Assembly: GCF_000745455.1 (NCBI RefSeq)
Contig: NZ_JQJI01000019.1
Location: 1-44,475 of the forward strand
Direction: 5' to 3'
DNA: 44,475 bases
Source: Mesoaciditoga lauensis cd-1655R = DSM 25116
Lineage (GTDB): Bacteria > Thermotogota > Thermotogae > Mesoaciditogales > Mesoaciditogaceae
The position numbers and the translations under genes are program-made. Numbering within the stretch: the stretch's first letter is position 1; every line of letters starts with the position of its first letter. The notes below the pieces were generated by a model, which worked only from the letters and a program-made list of their open reading frames with translations, ran no database searches and had not been told where the DNA came from. Shown piece by piece: positions 23,367 through 31,778 of this stretch.

Positions 23367-25532
23367 TTAAAATTTCACAGACGCTATTTGTCTCTTTAGC
23401 CAAGAGTTTAATTTCTTGGCTTCAGTTACCGTATGCGATTCCGATGCTATTCTCAAGATGGGCTCTGTTCCAGAAAAACGTGTGAGAATCCAGCTGCCAT
23501 CTTCTAACACGAACTTCTTTCCGTCGATTTCTCTTACTTCTACCACCTTTTTGTTGGAAACTTCTTTCAAATCTTGAGAGAGAAATTTGGTGGCTTTCAC
23601 TTTAAGCTCAGGTGTCAGCCTTAAATCTTCCTCTTGAAAGAAAAATCTTTCTCCCATTTTGGCAAACAGTTCTTTCATTATGATTGAAAGAGGTTTTTTC
23701 ATCGTTGAGAGCATTTCAAGGATCATCATGCTGGTGTAAACGCTATCCTTTTCCATAATATGCCCTCTGAAAGTTACACCTCCGCTGCTTTCCCCGCCTA
23801 TTAAAGCTTTATGATCCACCATTGCCTTCGCAATATGTTTGAAACCGACCGGCACTTCGTAAACCTTCTCACCCATAATACGCGCTAAGATATCCAAATT
23901 ATGGGTTGTAGAGACGTTTCTGACAACGCCACCTTTCTTGCCTTTAATCTCATGAAGATAGTGATAAAGCAGCAGAATGATCTCATTTGGATGAATGAAT
24001 TTTCCTTTTTCATCTACGATGGCTATTCTGTCAGCATCTCCATCCACGGCAATTCCAATGTCGTAGTTTCCCTCTTTTACCGTATTTATAAGAGTCGTCA
24101 GGGATTTTTCGGAAGGGGCAGGAGATATGCCTCCAAAAAGTGGATCTCTCCTTGCATGAAGCATGGTGAGGTCGCATCTGGCGCTAACAAGCGCAAATTG
24201 AATCGTACTTGCACCCGATCCATACATTGAATCGAAGCACACACGAATTTGCGATTTTTTGATGGCCTTTATGTTTATCTTCTTTTCAAGGTAATCAAGA
24301 TAAGCGCCTCTAAAATCTTCTATTTCAAAGTATCCAGCTTGCATGGCTTTTTCAAATGGAATCCATGGAATAGTGTTCACGTCGAATGAATTCGCTTCTT
24401 TTTCTATTGTAGACGTTACATCTTCCGGTGAAGGAAGACCTTCTTTTGTTTCAAACTTAACACCGTTGTACTCTGGAGGGTTGTGTGAAGCCGTCAGCGC
24501 AATACCTCCACCAGCTTTTTTTCTCAAAACCGTAAAAGTTACGATTGGCGTTGGAAGCGAAGAGTTACTCATGTAAACCTTTATGTTGTTCGCCGCAAAA
24601 ACTTCGCCGGCTATTCTCGCAAACGTTTCAGAGAGAAAGCGGTTATCGTAACCTATTACAATTCCATTGGCATCGAGACCATCCCTGATAAGATAATTTG
24701 CGATTGCTTGTGAGACCCTTCGTAGATTTCTGCTGGTGAAGCCTCTCCCTATCTTTGCTCTCCATCCTCCCGTTCCGAAATGGATAAAACGCTCTTGTTT
24801 TATCTCCAATTCCTCGATTTCCCTTTCAGCCATGACGTTCTCGCCACGTCGAAGATCTTCTTTCGTGTTTATGCCGAGATATTCGCTTTCATCAAAGCTC
24901 ATGTAAGTTTGCACTTTTAATTTTTTGTCTATGGCAATGTTTACAAGCTCCGGTATGTAGTATTCTCCTTTATCTGCTGGCTTTACCTTTTTAAAGAGTG
25001 GCAAAATTTTCTTCACCTTGAAAGCGTACATGCCAATGTTGTACTCCCATGGTGGAGAAGATGGGGGGCGCATTTCTTCCTTAACCGCCACAAGATTAGA
25101 GCCATCTTTAATGACCAAAGCATAAGGATACTTTCGTGAGGAAAGACCTGTTAAGAGCGTCACATCCGCATTTTTTAAAGTGTGGAAGTTAAACACTCCG
25201 GATATGGAGGAAGGCCGTATAAGAGGAGTATCGGCATACATTACAAGAACATCTTCATCTTCTTTAATTCCTTCAATACCATATTTTAAAGCGTCAGCTG
25301 TACCGAGCGCTTTAGGTTGGACAACGTATTCAAAATCGCTCCCAAGGCGTTTTTTTATCTGAGATGAGTTTTTCTTTCCTACAACCAATCGAATCTTCGC
25401 ATCTTTAAAAACGCTCCTGATGTTATCTATAACGTGTAAAACAAGTGGCTTTCCGTTCATTTCAACCAGGGGCTTTGGCGTTTTTCCACCCATACGCGTT
25501 CCCGAGCCGCCGGCGAGTATCACAGCATACAT
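23367..25532 (-). CDS. fusion: GlmU-like nucleotidyltransferase + phosphohexomutase
   Basis: A 721-residue two-domain enzyme. Residues 1 to about 235 form a sugar-phosphate nucleotidyltransferase: LAGGSGTRMGGKTPKPLVE (7-25), GTADALKYGIE, YADTPLI and EYLGINTKEDL. There is no left-handed helix acetyltransferase domain. From about 245 it is an alpha-D-phosphohexomutase: FGTGGWRA, the phosphoserine loop TASHNPPEYNGVKF, metal loop DGDADRIAIVDE, sugar loop GGESSGG, and phosphate loop FSGTEPILRI. Together they could convert a hexose-6-phosphate to the 1-phosphate and then to a nucleotide sugar. It is last in the operon, 22 bases after a permease. The sugar (glucose, mannose or glucosamine) is undetermined. 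Confidence 0.88.
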   Translation of the reverse strand: MYAVILAGGSGTRMGGKTPKPLVEMNGKPLVLHVIDNIRSVFKDAKIRLVVGKKNSSQIKKRLGSDFEYVVQPKALGTADALKYGIEGIKEDEDVLVMYADTPLIRPSSISGVFNFHTLKNADVTLLTGLSSRKYPYALVIKDGSNLVAVKEEMRPPSSPPWEYNIGMYAFKVKKILPLFKKVKPADKGEYYIPELVNIAIDKKLKVQTYMSFDESEYLGINTKEDLRRGENVMAEREIEELEIKQERFIHFGTGGWRAKIGRGFTSRNLRRVSQAIANYLIRDGLDANGIVIGYDNRFLSETFARIAGEVFAANNIKVYMSNSSLPTPIVTFTVLRKKAGGGIALTASHNPPEYNGVKFETKEGLPSPEDVTSTIEKEANSFDVNTIPWIPFEKAMQAGYFEIEDFRGAYLDYLEKKINIKAIKKSQIRVCFDSMYGSGASTIQFALVSARCDLTMLHARRDPLFGGISPAPSEKSLTTLINTVKEGNYDIGIAVDGDADRIAIVDEKGKFIHPNEIILLLYHYLHEIKGKKGGVVRNVSTTHNLDILARIMGEKVYEVPVGFKHIAKAMVDHKALIGGESSGGVTFRGHIMEKDSVYTSMMILEMLSTMKKPLSIIMKELFAKMGERFFFQEEDLRLTPELKVKATKFLSQDLKEVSNKKVVEVREIDGKKFVLEDGSWILTRFSGTEPILRIASESHTVTEAKKLNSWLKRQIASVKF

Positions 25533-25554
25533 ACGATTTCCTCCTTTTCGATTC

Positions 25555-26394
25555 TTAACCCTTTAAACCAGTATGCGTTATTCCTTCCACCATGTACTTT
25601 TGCATGAAAAGATAAATTATGAACAATGGAACAACGGCCAGGAAAGAGCCGGTTAACAAGAGATTCCACCGCGCCCCATATTGCGATTGAAATTGTGTTA
25701 GAGCCATTGGCAACGTCATGAGCTTGTCACTGCTTATATAAAGTATAGGTCTTAAAAGAGCATTCCAGTTGTTCATGAAAGCTATTATGAACAAAGTTGC
25801 GATAGGTGTTTTTCCAAGTGGTAGAAAAACAAACCAATACAATTTCAAAGGACCGGCCCCATCTATGACAGCCGCGTCTTCAAGATCTTTGGGAATATTT
25901 TCATAGAATTCTCTTAACAGGAATGTCCCAAACGAACCGACGAGGAAAGAGGGCACGATTAAGGGCAAATAAGTATCAAGCCATCCCAACTTCATCATGA
26001 GTAAGAATTCCGGAATGATCGTCACCTGAAGCGGAACCATCATCGTTGCCAAAAGCAAACCGAAAAGGATGTTTTTGCCTTTAAATTCCATCCTTGCAAA
26101 TGCGAATCCCGCCAGTGAACATGTAAGAATTTGTCCGAACGCCGCGCTGAAAGACACGAAAAGACTGTTGAATGTGTATCTCAAAAAATGATATTGCGAC
26201 AGAACAGTCTGGTAGTTATCAAACATATCAGGTTTGAAAAGTTTATCTGGAATGAAAGATGGCGGAATTCGGAATATGTTTTGCTCCGTGTTGAAAGAAT
26301 TTATGATCATCCATAAGAATGGAAATACCATTATTATGGCAAATATCGTAAGTATGGCGTAAATTGTAACATCTTTCATTATCTTGTACTTCAC
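25555..26394 (-). CDS. ABC sugar transporter permease, MalG/UgpE type
   Basis: The 279 residues start with a transmembrane helix (VTIYAILTIFAIIMVFPFLW) and the family motif FLWMIINSFN. The EAA loop reads DLEDAAVIDGAGPLKLYWFV (about 172-191), and the protein ends YMVEGITHTGLKG. About six membrane helices are expected. It lies 12 bases downstream of its partner permease. It belongs to the second sugar importer in the window and is only moderately similar to the 12026-12877 permease. No ATPase gene is adjacent. Confidence 0.93.
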   Translation of the reverse strand: MKYKIMKDVTIYAILTIFAIIMVFPFLWMIINSFNTEQNIFRIPPSFIPDKLFKPDMFDNYQTVLSQYHFLRYTFNSLFVSFSAAFGQILTCSLAGFAFARMEFKGKNILFGLLLATMMVPLQVTIIPEFLLMMKLGWLDTYLPLIVPSFLVGSFGTFLLREFYENIPKDLEDAAVIDGAGPLKLYWFVFLPLGKTPIATLFIIAFMNNWNALLRPILYISSDKLMTLPMALTQFQSQYGARWNLLLTGSFLAVVPLFIIYLFMQKYMVEGITHTGLKG

Positions 26395-26406
26395 GTTCTC
26401 ACCTCA

Positions 26407-27300
26407 TCAATATTGGTATTTTACCCAGTGCTTTTTAAGATAGAAATTGATCAGGGTAATTCCACCCACTATGGCCAAGAGTATGTATGCCATTGCCGAG
26501 GCATATCCCATTCTGTAAAAGACAAAAGCGTTTTGGTATATGCCATAAACAAGGGTGGTGGAAGAGGTACCTGGACCACCTCTCGTCATCGTGTATATGA
26601 TCTGGAAATTTCTAAATGAGTCTATTATCGCTATGATCAACACGAAGAAAGTTGTTGGAGAAAGCAAGGGTAAAGTTATGTACCAAAAAGTTTGTCTTGG
26701 AGTTGCTCCATCTATTCTCGAGGCTTCGTAAAGTGTTCGAGGAATGTCTTGAAGACCAGCAAGGAACAGGATCATGTAGTAACCAGCCATTTTCCATGTC
26801 ATAACGAAGGCTATACTCATAAGAGCCCATCTGGAATCTCCTAACCACGATGGTCCCGTTACACCAAAGAGTTCAAGGAAGTTGTTTAAAAGACCGTACT
26901 TGGGGCTCAACAACCACCCCCAAACCAATCCTATTGCAACGGCTGAGGTGACGACGGGAGAAAAGAACGTTGCCCTGAAAGTGTTTATGCCAGGCAATTT
27001 TCTGTTAACAAGTACCGCAAGCAACAAGCCAAGTGCCATAACAGCGGGAACGTATATTCCAGAAAAGATAAAGGTGTTTTTCAGCATCTCCCAAAAAGTC
27101 GGATCTGAAAACATCTCTGAGTAATTTGAAAAGCCAATCCATTCGGGAGGAGAAAAGATGTCCCAATGCATGAAACTCATGAAAAAAGCAAAGATAATTG
27201 GACCAAGCCTGAAAACGAATAAACCTATTAAAGCGGGCAAGATGAAAAGCCAAGCATGCCATGGACGGTACCATTTTAGATTTCTTTTCAAGTAAATCAC
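26407..27300 (-). CDS. ABC sugar transporter permease, MalF/UgpA type
   Basis: The 297 residues carry a first helix LFILPALIGLFVFRLGP (about 17-33) and the EAA loop TLYEASRIDGATPRQTFWYI (about 187-206), followed by the usual terminal helices. It sits between the binding-protein gene (with an intervening hairpin) and the second permease. It forms the heterodimeric channel of the second sugar importer. The start at ATG 27300 fits the expected N-terminus MIYLKRNLKWYRPWHAWLF. Confidence 0.93.
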   Translation of the reverse strand: MIYLKRNLKWYRPWHAWLFILPALIGLFVFRLGPIIFAFFMSFMHWDIFSPPEWIGFSNYSEMFSDPTFWEMLKNTFIFSGIYVPAVMALGLLLAVLVNRKLPGINTFRATFFSPVVTSAVAIGLVWGWLLSPKYGLLNNFLELFGVTGPSWLGDSRWALMSIAFVMTWKMAGYYMILFLAGLQDIPRTLYEASRIDGATPRQTFWYITLPLLSPTTFFVLIIAIIDSFRNFQIIYTMTRGGPGTSSTTLVYGIYQNAFVFYRMGYASAMAYILLAIVGGITLINFYLKKHWVKYQY

Positions 27301-27321
27301 CTCGTAGCTTTTTGTAACTCA

Positions 27322-27346
27322 AAAAGGGGGCATAAGGCCCCCTTTT
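27322..27346 (-). terminator. intercistronic hairpin after the second sugar-binding protein gene
   Basis: Arms AAAAGGGGGC and GCCCCCTTTT (10 bp, perfect) enclose a five-base loop. On the minus strand a T-rich stretch TTTTTGAG follows. It lies ten bases past the binding-protein stop and just before the permease genes. This copies the arrangement at 11089-11117 and suggests partial termination that keeps binding-protein expression high. Confidence 0.7.
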
Positions 27347-27355
27347 GTTATGTTA

Positions 27356-28639
27356 TTATTTGTAATATCTTGACAACACTTTGTTTGCGTAGGACATGAC
27401 TTTTTGCATGGCTTCTTGGAAAGTCATCTCTCCGTTCATAACGGCATCAAGAGCTCCGTTGAGTCCAAGCCCTTCCGCTGCTCCATATCCTCTCCATTCA
27501 CTCCATCCCTTGGTAAAGGAATTTATCATTTTGTCCTTCCCAAGTTGGAGCAATATGCCTTTTTCTGCTGGTTGTTTGCCTTTTTCTAAGAACGCTTTAG
27601 ATTCTGCCAATGGTCTGTAAGATGGTATCTTTCCAGCCATGTACATATCCAAAGTCAAGCCAGGGCCACTCAAGAATTTGGCAAGTTCCCACGCTTCTTT
27701 TGGATGTGCAGTGTAAGAAGAAATGGCAACCATATCTGGCCAAGCGTATATCACGTTTTTGGAGCCATTTGGTCCCACTGGAACCGGAGCAATTCCCCAT
27801 TTGAATTTGTTTCCGACGAGGCTTCTGTTGTTTTCTATGTTCCAAGAACCGTCAACCCACATTGCAGCCATTCCGAGTGGAAATACGTCTTGAGGTCTAA
27901 CACCTGTCATGTCTTTCTTCTTCGGAGCCACTTTGTAAGTAGTGACGAGTTTCGTCAAGAATTCCATGGTTTTGATAGCATTCTTGTCGGGAGCGAATCT
28001 CTTTTTGTCAGCGCTCAACAAATGTCCACCGTTTCTGTATATCCATGGCTCTATATTGGCATATCTCCCGTAAAGCCAAAATCCCCATTGTTTAACTTTT
28101 CCATTTTCCCTAACCGTAAGCTTTTCAGCGGCGTTCAAGAAATCACACCATCCCCAATTTTCGTTTGGATATGAAAGTCCAGCTTTGTCAAAAGCCGTTT
28201 TGTTGAAGAACAAAACAGGGGTAACCCACGCAAAAGGCAGAGCGTAAATGTCTCCGGTATTTTTCGGGTATTTGGCCATGTTAAAGAGGCTTTCAAAGTA
28301 ATCGGACATATTCAAATCCGTATTCACATATTTCTGAATGTCTAAAAGCAACCCTTTGGCAGACCATTCTTCGATGTATCCAGAACTCATGTTAAAGACG
28401 TCTGGCAACTTATGAGTAGATGCCATTATCCTGATCTTTGTCCAATAATCACGTGGCTCAATAGTTGTGAGCTCTACCTTTATGTTTGGATGTAGGCTTT
28501 CAAACTTGTCTATGGCCGTCTGCACCTTGGCTTTTATGCTCGGGTCCCACATCCAGTATCGCAACGTGATTTGACCTGCAACGGCGGTAAACGCTATCAG
28601 CCCTATCATCAACAGGGCTATCCAACTTACCTTCTTCAT
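27356..28639 (-). CDS. ABC transporter sugar-binding protein, family 1
   Basis: This is an exported receptor of the second sugar importer. The 427 residues begin with a signal peptide (MKKVSWIALLMIGLIAFTAVAG) and then QITLRYWMWDPSIKAKVQTA. Family 1 landmarks include KFESLHPNIKVELTTIEPRD (about 45-64) and VLFFNKTAFDKAGLSYP (about 147-163). Many Trp and Tyr residues suit sugar stacking. A GGAGG-type site precedes the ATG. It follows the phosphodiester-glycosidase-domain gene by 21 bases. The ligand is unknown; the gene neighbours suggest a phosphodiester-linked or amino-sugar conjugate. Confidence 0.92.
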   Translation of the reverse strand: MKKVSWIALLMIGLIAFTAVAGQITLRYWMWDPSIKAKVQTAIDKFESLHPNIKVELTTIEPRDYWTKIRIMASTHKLPDVFNMSSGYIEEWSAKGLLLDIQKYVNTDLNMSDYFESLFNMAKYPKNTGDIYALPFAWVTPVLFFNKTAFDKAGLSYPNENWGWCDFLNAAEKLTVRENGKVKQWGFWLYGRYANIEPWIYRNGGHLLSADKKRFAPDKNAIKTMEFLTKLVTTYKVAPKKKDMTGVRPQDVFPLGMAAMWVDGSWNIENNRSLVGNKFKWGIAPVPVGPNGSKNVIYAWPDMVAISSYTAHPKEAWELAKFLSGPGLTLDMYMAGKIPSYRPLAESKAFLEKGKQPAEKGILLQLGKDKMINSFTKGWSEWRGYGAAEGLGLNGALDAVMNGEMTFQEAMQKVMSYANKVLSRYYK

Positions 28640-28660
28640 ATTACAGCACCTCCCAATTTT

Positions 28661-29971
28661 TTAAATGAACACCGCGGCGGGAACAGGCCTTTCAAACTCA
28701 TGATATGGAATGCCCCGCCGATCGGCATACTTAAGTGCTTTAGAACCCAAAAACCTAGCTTGCATGGATCCGCCGCCATCTAAATTCAGCGCATTTCTTG
28801 CTCCCAAACGCACGAATTCATCTGCCAATTCTTTCAACGTGAATCCACGGCTATCAAAACCGGCTTCATATGGATAACTGTTGCAGCCTTCTACCGCCAC
28901 TACCCATATGTTTTCATCGTTATTTCCAATTGCAATGCGGGCAGCCGGAGTTTCATCCCAATTGAACGGAAAAACCGTTGGAGGAAATGAAACTTTTCCT
29001 CCAAATTCCTCAATACCGAATCCGGTGTTAGCTATTCCATCTTTCATCAAAATAGGGCCACCCTGGACCGCAAAGGAGATATCGTTGAAATGAGGATAAG
29101 ATATCTCTAAATTTTTGAAATTTTCAAAAGTCCTTCTATCTACTCTAACTACGAAACCCGCATCCGGTATTTTCACGTTCCCATTTTCCTTCCAGGAGAT
29201 CACGCGATTGTTGATAACGACCATATCCACATCTCCAGAGCTTTGAGATGTGCGAACAGCATTTGGGCGTCGCCATATCTCACAGTTTTTAAAGGGAGTT
29301 AAAAGTGTTTCTCCAATAAAGAATTTCATATCTTCTGTGGCAATTGCTTCAACTGACATGCTTCCATCTTTGTAGACAAAAAAAGCCCCTCTTTTGAAAA
29401 GAGGTGGGGTTATGACGTTACCGTTGTTTATAGTTAGACCATATGGCTGACCAAAATACGTGTGAGAATTCTCCATATCGCTGATTTCCATCGTAAAGAA
29501 TAGAGAATTGAAAGAAAAGAGCCGTGTTTCCTGCTCTGAAATAAATCCCATGCATGGATGCACAGGGAACAAATTAGAAGGTTTTACATATTCCTCTTCT
29601 GAAATGGTAAAAAAAGGATTCTTGTAGAGGATAAGGGAATGCAATGAAGAGAGTTCATCAAGTATTGGGCTCCTGGCAGCCAATCTTCCATTTTTCAAAG
29701 AAATACTTCCCTTCTTTGACTCTGTTTTCATCCATTCCACAAGACGTTCTGGCATGCCAACTAAGCGCTCGCCATCTTCTGTAATTTTTGGTAAAGTGTC
29801 AAAAGAGCTTATCTTTTTTACATCATATGGATAGTAAGCAAGAACAGGGGAAAAGTTTCCTTCCACCATCAGTTTCAAAGATCTTATTTGAGCAGAGACG
29901 CCGAGAACATCTCCAGCTTCGTGATCCAAAAAGAGATTCTTCATATTAGGATGCTGAACTTTGTAAATCAT
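28661..29971 (-). CDS. phosphodiester glycosidase (NAGPA)-domain protein, apparently cytoplasmic
   Basis: The C-terminal half (about 200-436) matches the NAGPA/phosphodiester glycosidase family. The hallmark is ALNLDGGGSMQARFLG (about 395-410) preceded by GFTLKELADEFVRLGA, and the protein ends near FERPVPAAVFI. The family includes the eukaryotic uncovering enzyme that removes GlcNAc from a GlcNAc-1-phosphate diester. The first 200 residues are not recognised. No signal peptide is present. ATG 29971 has a poor ribosome site; the frame stays open upstream, and an ATT at 30052 lies seven bases after GGGGTGA, so the true product may be 27 residues longer. It leads the importer operon. Confidence 0.78.
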   Translation of the reverse strand: MIYKVQHPNMKNLFLDHEAGDVLGVSAQIRSLKLMVEGNFSPVLAYYPYDVKKISSFDTLPKITEDGERLVGMPERLVEWMKTESKKGSISLKNGRLAARSPILDELSSLHSLILYKNPFFTISEEEYVKPSNLFPVHPCMGFISEQETRLFSFNSLFFTMEISDMENSHTYFGQPYGLTINNGNVITPPLFKRGAFFVYKDGSMSVEAIATEDMKFFIGETLLTPFKNCEIWRRPNAVRTSQSSGDVDMVVINNRVISWKENGNVKIPDAGFVVRVDRRTFENFKNLEISYPHFNDISFAVQGGPILMKDGIANTGFGIEEFGGKVSFPPTVFPFNWDETPAARIAIGNNDENIWVVAVEGCNSYPYEAGFDSRGFTLKELADEFVRLGARNALNLDGGGSMQARFLGSKALKYADRRGIPYHEFERPVPAAVFI

Positions 29972-30081
29972 ATAATCTGTGAATTCCCCTGTATCATATG
30001 TTCTTCTGTTTTTTTCTATTTCTATTCCGAATATGTTAATCTTATTTTTAATTTTTATATCACCCCTGATTCGTTTTGATT

Positions 30082-30116
30082 ATTATACTACTAATATGTC
30101 TGAAATCATATGATTT
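30082..30116 (-). promoter_or_regulatory. promoter and palindromic operator of the second sugar operon
   Basis: The minus strand has TATAAT at 30082-30087 with only weak -35 candidates 17-18 bases upstream. A perfect 14-bp palindrome AAATCATATGATTT (30103-30116) covers the -35 position, where a repressor or activator could act. The palindrome differs from the LacI-type operator at 9718. The rest of the 29972-30338 gap contains a short remnant-like stretch (TTGACGCACAAGAT near 30214) resembling a repeat end, and the promoter of the next gene. Confidence 0.5.
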
Positions 30117-30300
30117 TAGTTAAAAAATGATAAAGATAAATGGCAACGTAGTTGACGAGGAGGATTCAGCTTTTTTTGGTTTCAATGCCAACGGCTTTCC
30201 AATTGATTTCTTAAACTTGACGCACAAGATAAGCTCTTAATTCGACTTGCATAATTTGGGGCTGTTGATTATATTTCGATCACTTCAACACGAAAGCCTG

Positions 30301-30306
30301 TATAAT
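30301..30306 (+). promoter_or_regulatory. -10 element for the transglutaminase-like gene
   Basis: TATAAT lies 33 bases before the chosen ATG. The AAAAGGAGG site (30324-30332) follows at the right distance for a short leader. No convincing -35 hexamer was found. Confidence 0.4.
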
Positions 30307-30338
30307 TGAATGTGAAAAATCCAAAAAGGAGGCAAAAT

Positions 30339-31685
30339 ATGGAATTTCTAAACGTTCCACTTCCTCAAAGTGTTTTAAAGCAAGAAGGCAATGGAAATTT
30401 TGAAGAAGCTTTGCAAATCGTAAATTCGCTTTTGAAAAAAGACCTTCCAGCGATGCTGAGAAAAAGGCTTGAATACGAACCTGAAAGAATACGAAGGCTT
30501 ATCGAAGATTATCCTTACAACGAAAAAGAGGCAAAAGAGAAGCTATCTTTCATGGGAGTTTCAGAAGATGAGTTCGAAAATCTTTTGAAAACAGGGGATA
30601 TTGATTACATAATTGTTGAAGGAAAAAAGAAATTTGAAAGGAGATTCTTGGAAAACTTCGCTTTCAAATTCCCCAAATACAAAAAACATGACGACGAACG
30701 CGAGGAAATAACCAAGTTGGTGAATGAAAGAATAGACGAATTGCTAAACGGAGATAAGCCTAAAAGGTACAAGGTAGGCGCCGAGATAAGCGTAACCCTC
30801 ACAAAAGATTATAAGGATGAGAAGTTAAGATGCTGGCTTCCAATTCCCAAGGTGGAAAATCCTTTAGAAAGCTTGGATTTTGTGAAATGCGAAGGCGGTG
30901 AAGGCGACTGTAAGATCTCCCCAGAAAATTCTCCAAGCAGGACGGTGTATATGGAAGGTTCCGCAAAGGCTGGTACAACTTTCAAGGTGAAATTTGAATA
31001 CGTCTTGCACGAACAGATCAATCATGTGGATCCTGACAAGGTGAAAGAATCTCACAAACAAGCCGAATTTTTGAAGGAAAAGCCTCCGCACATCATCTTC
31101 AGCAAATATCTTGTGAATTTAACGAAAGAAATTGTGGGGAATGAAAAGAATCCCTATCTCAAGGCCAGAACAATTTACGATTGGATGACAAGAAACATAG
31201 CGTATTCGTACATGAATCCATACTCGATCTACGATGGATCACTTGCTGAGTTCGCGGCGGTTAATTTGCGTGGAGATTGTGGTGTGAAAGCCTTGCTTTT
31301 CATCACGATGTGTAGAATAGCGAATATTCCGGCAAAATGGCAATCTGGATGGTTTATTTCTCAGAAAGGGGCAAGTCCACACGATTGGGCGTATTTTTAC
31401 GTCGAACCTTACGGATGGCTACCGGCAGATCTTTCTTTTGGCGGTGCAAGAAAGGATAACGAAAAGAGAAGAAAATTTTACTTTGGTAATATGGACGCTT
31501 TCAGAATGGTGGCAAATTCGGAGTTCATGGCTCCTTTTTATCCACCAAAAAAGCATGTTCGATCTGATCCCTACGACAACCAAGTGGGAGAATTGGAAAC
31601 GAAAAGTCAGAATATCTATTACGATGGATTTAGTTATGAGATAAAAGTTCCCAAATTCGAAGAACTTGGGAACATGTTTACCTAA
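30339..31685 (+). CDS. transglutaminase-like (papain-fold) domain protein
   Basis: The protein is 448 residues from ATG 30339, which follows AAAAGGAGG by six bases; a TTG 33 bases upstream would lie inside the -10 box and is rejected. The transglutaminase core runs from about 260 to 370. The catalytic Cys is in NLRGDCGVKALLF, the His in SPHDWAYFYVEPYGW, and the Asp in LPADLSFGG. The N-terminal third is charged and probably helical. The middle (about 145-240) looks like a beta-sandwich with a CWLPIP stretch, as often precedes this domain. No signal peptide or membrane helix is seen, so it is probably cytoplasmic. It is likely a peptidase or amidase; the substrate is unknown. It is transcribed alone. 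Confidence 0.85.
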   Translation: MEFLNVPLPQSVLKQEGNGNFEEALQIVNSLLKKDLPAMLRKRLEYEPERIRRLIEDYPYNEKEAKEKLSFMGVSEDEFENLLKTGDIDYIIVEGKKKFERRFLENFAFKFPKYKKHDDEREEITKLVNERIDELLNGDKPKRYKVGAEISVTLTKDYKDEKLRCWLPIPKVENPLESLDFVKCEGGEGDCKISPENSPSRTVYMEGSAKAGTTFKVKFEYVLHEQINHVDPDKVKESHKQAEFLKEKPPHIIFSKYLVNLTKEIVGNEKNPYLKARTIYDWMTRNIAYSYMNPYSIYDGSLAEFAAVNLRGDCGVKALLFITMCRIANIPAKWQSGWFISQKGASPHDWAYFYVEPYGWLPADLSFGGARKDNEKRRKFYFGNMDAFRMVANSEFMAPFYPPKKHVRSDPYDNQVGELETKSQNIYYDGFSYEIKVPKFEELGNMFT

Positions 31686-31778
31686 AACCATTTAGCGTTT
31701 ATTTATCAATAGTTCGCAACGTTAAGAAAACTTTTATTTCAAGACCTGATCCTGATTTTGTTGACGGGACCAAGTTGT

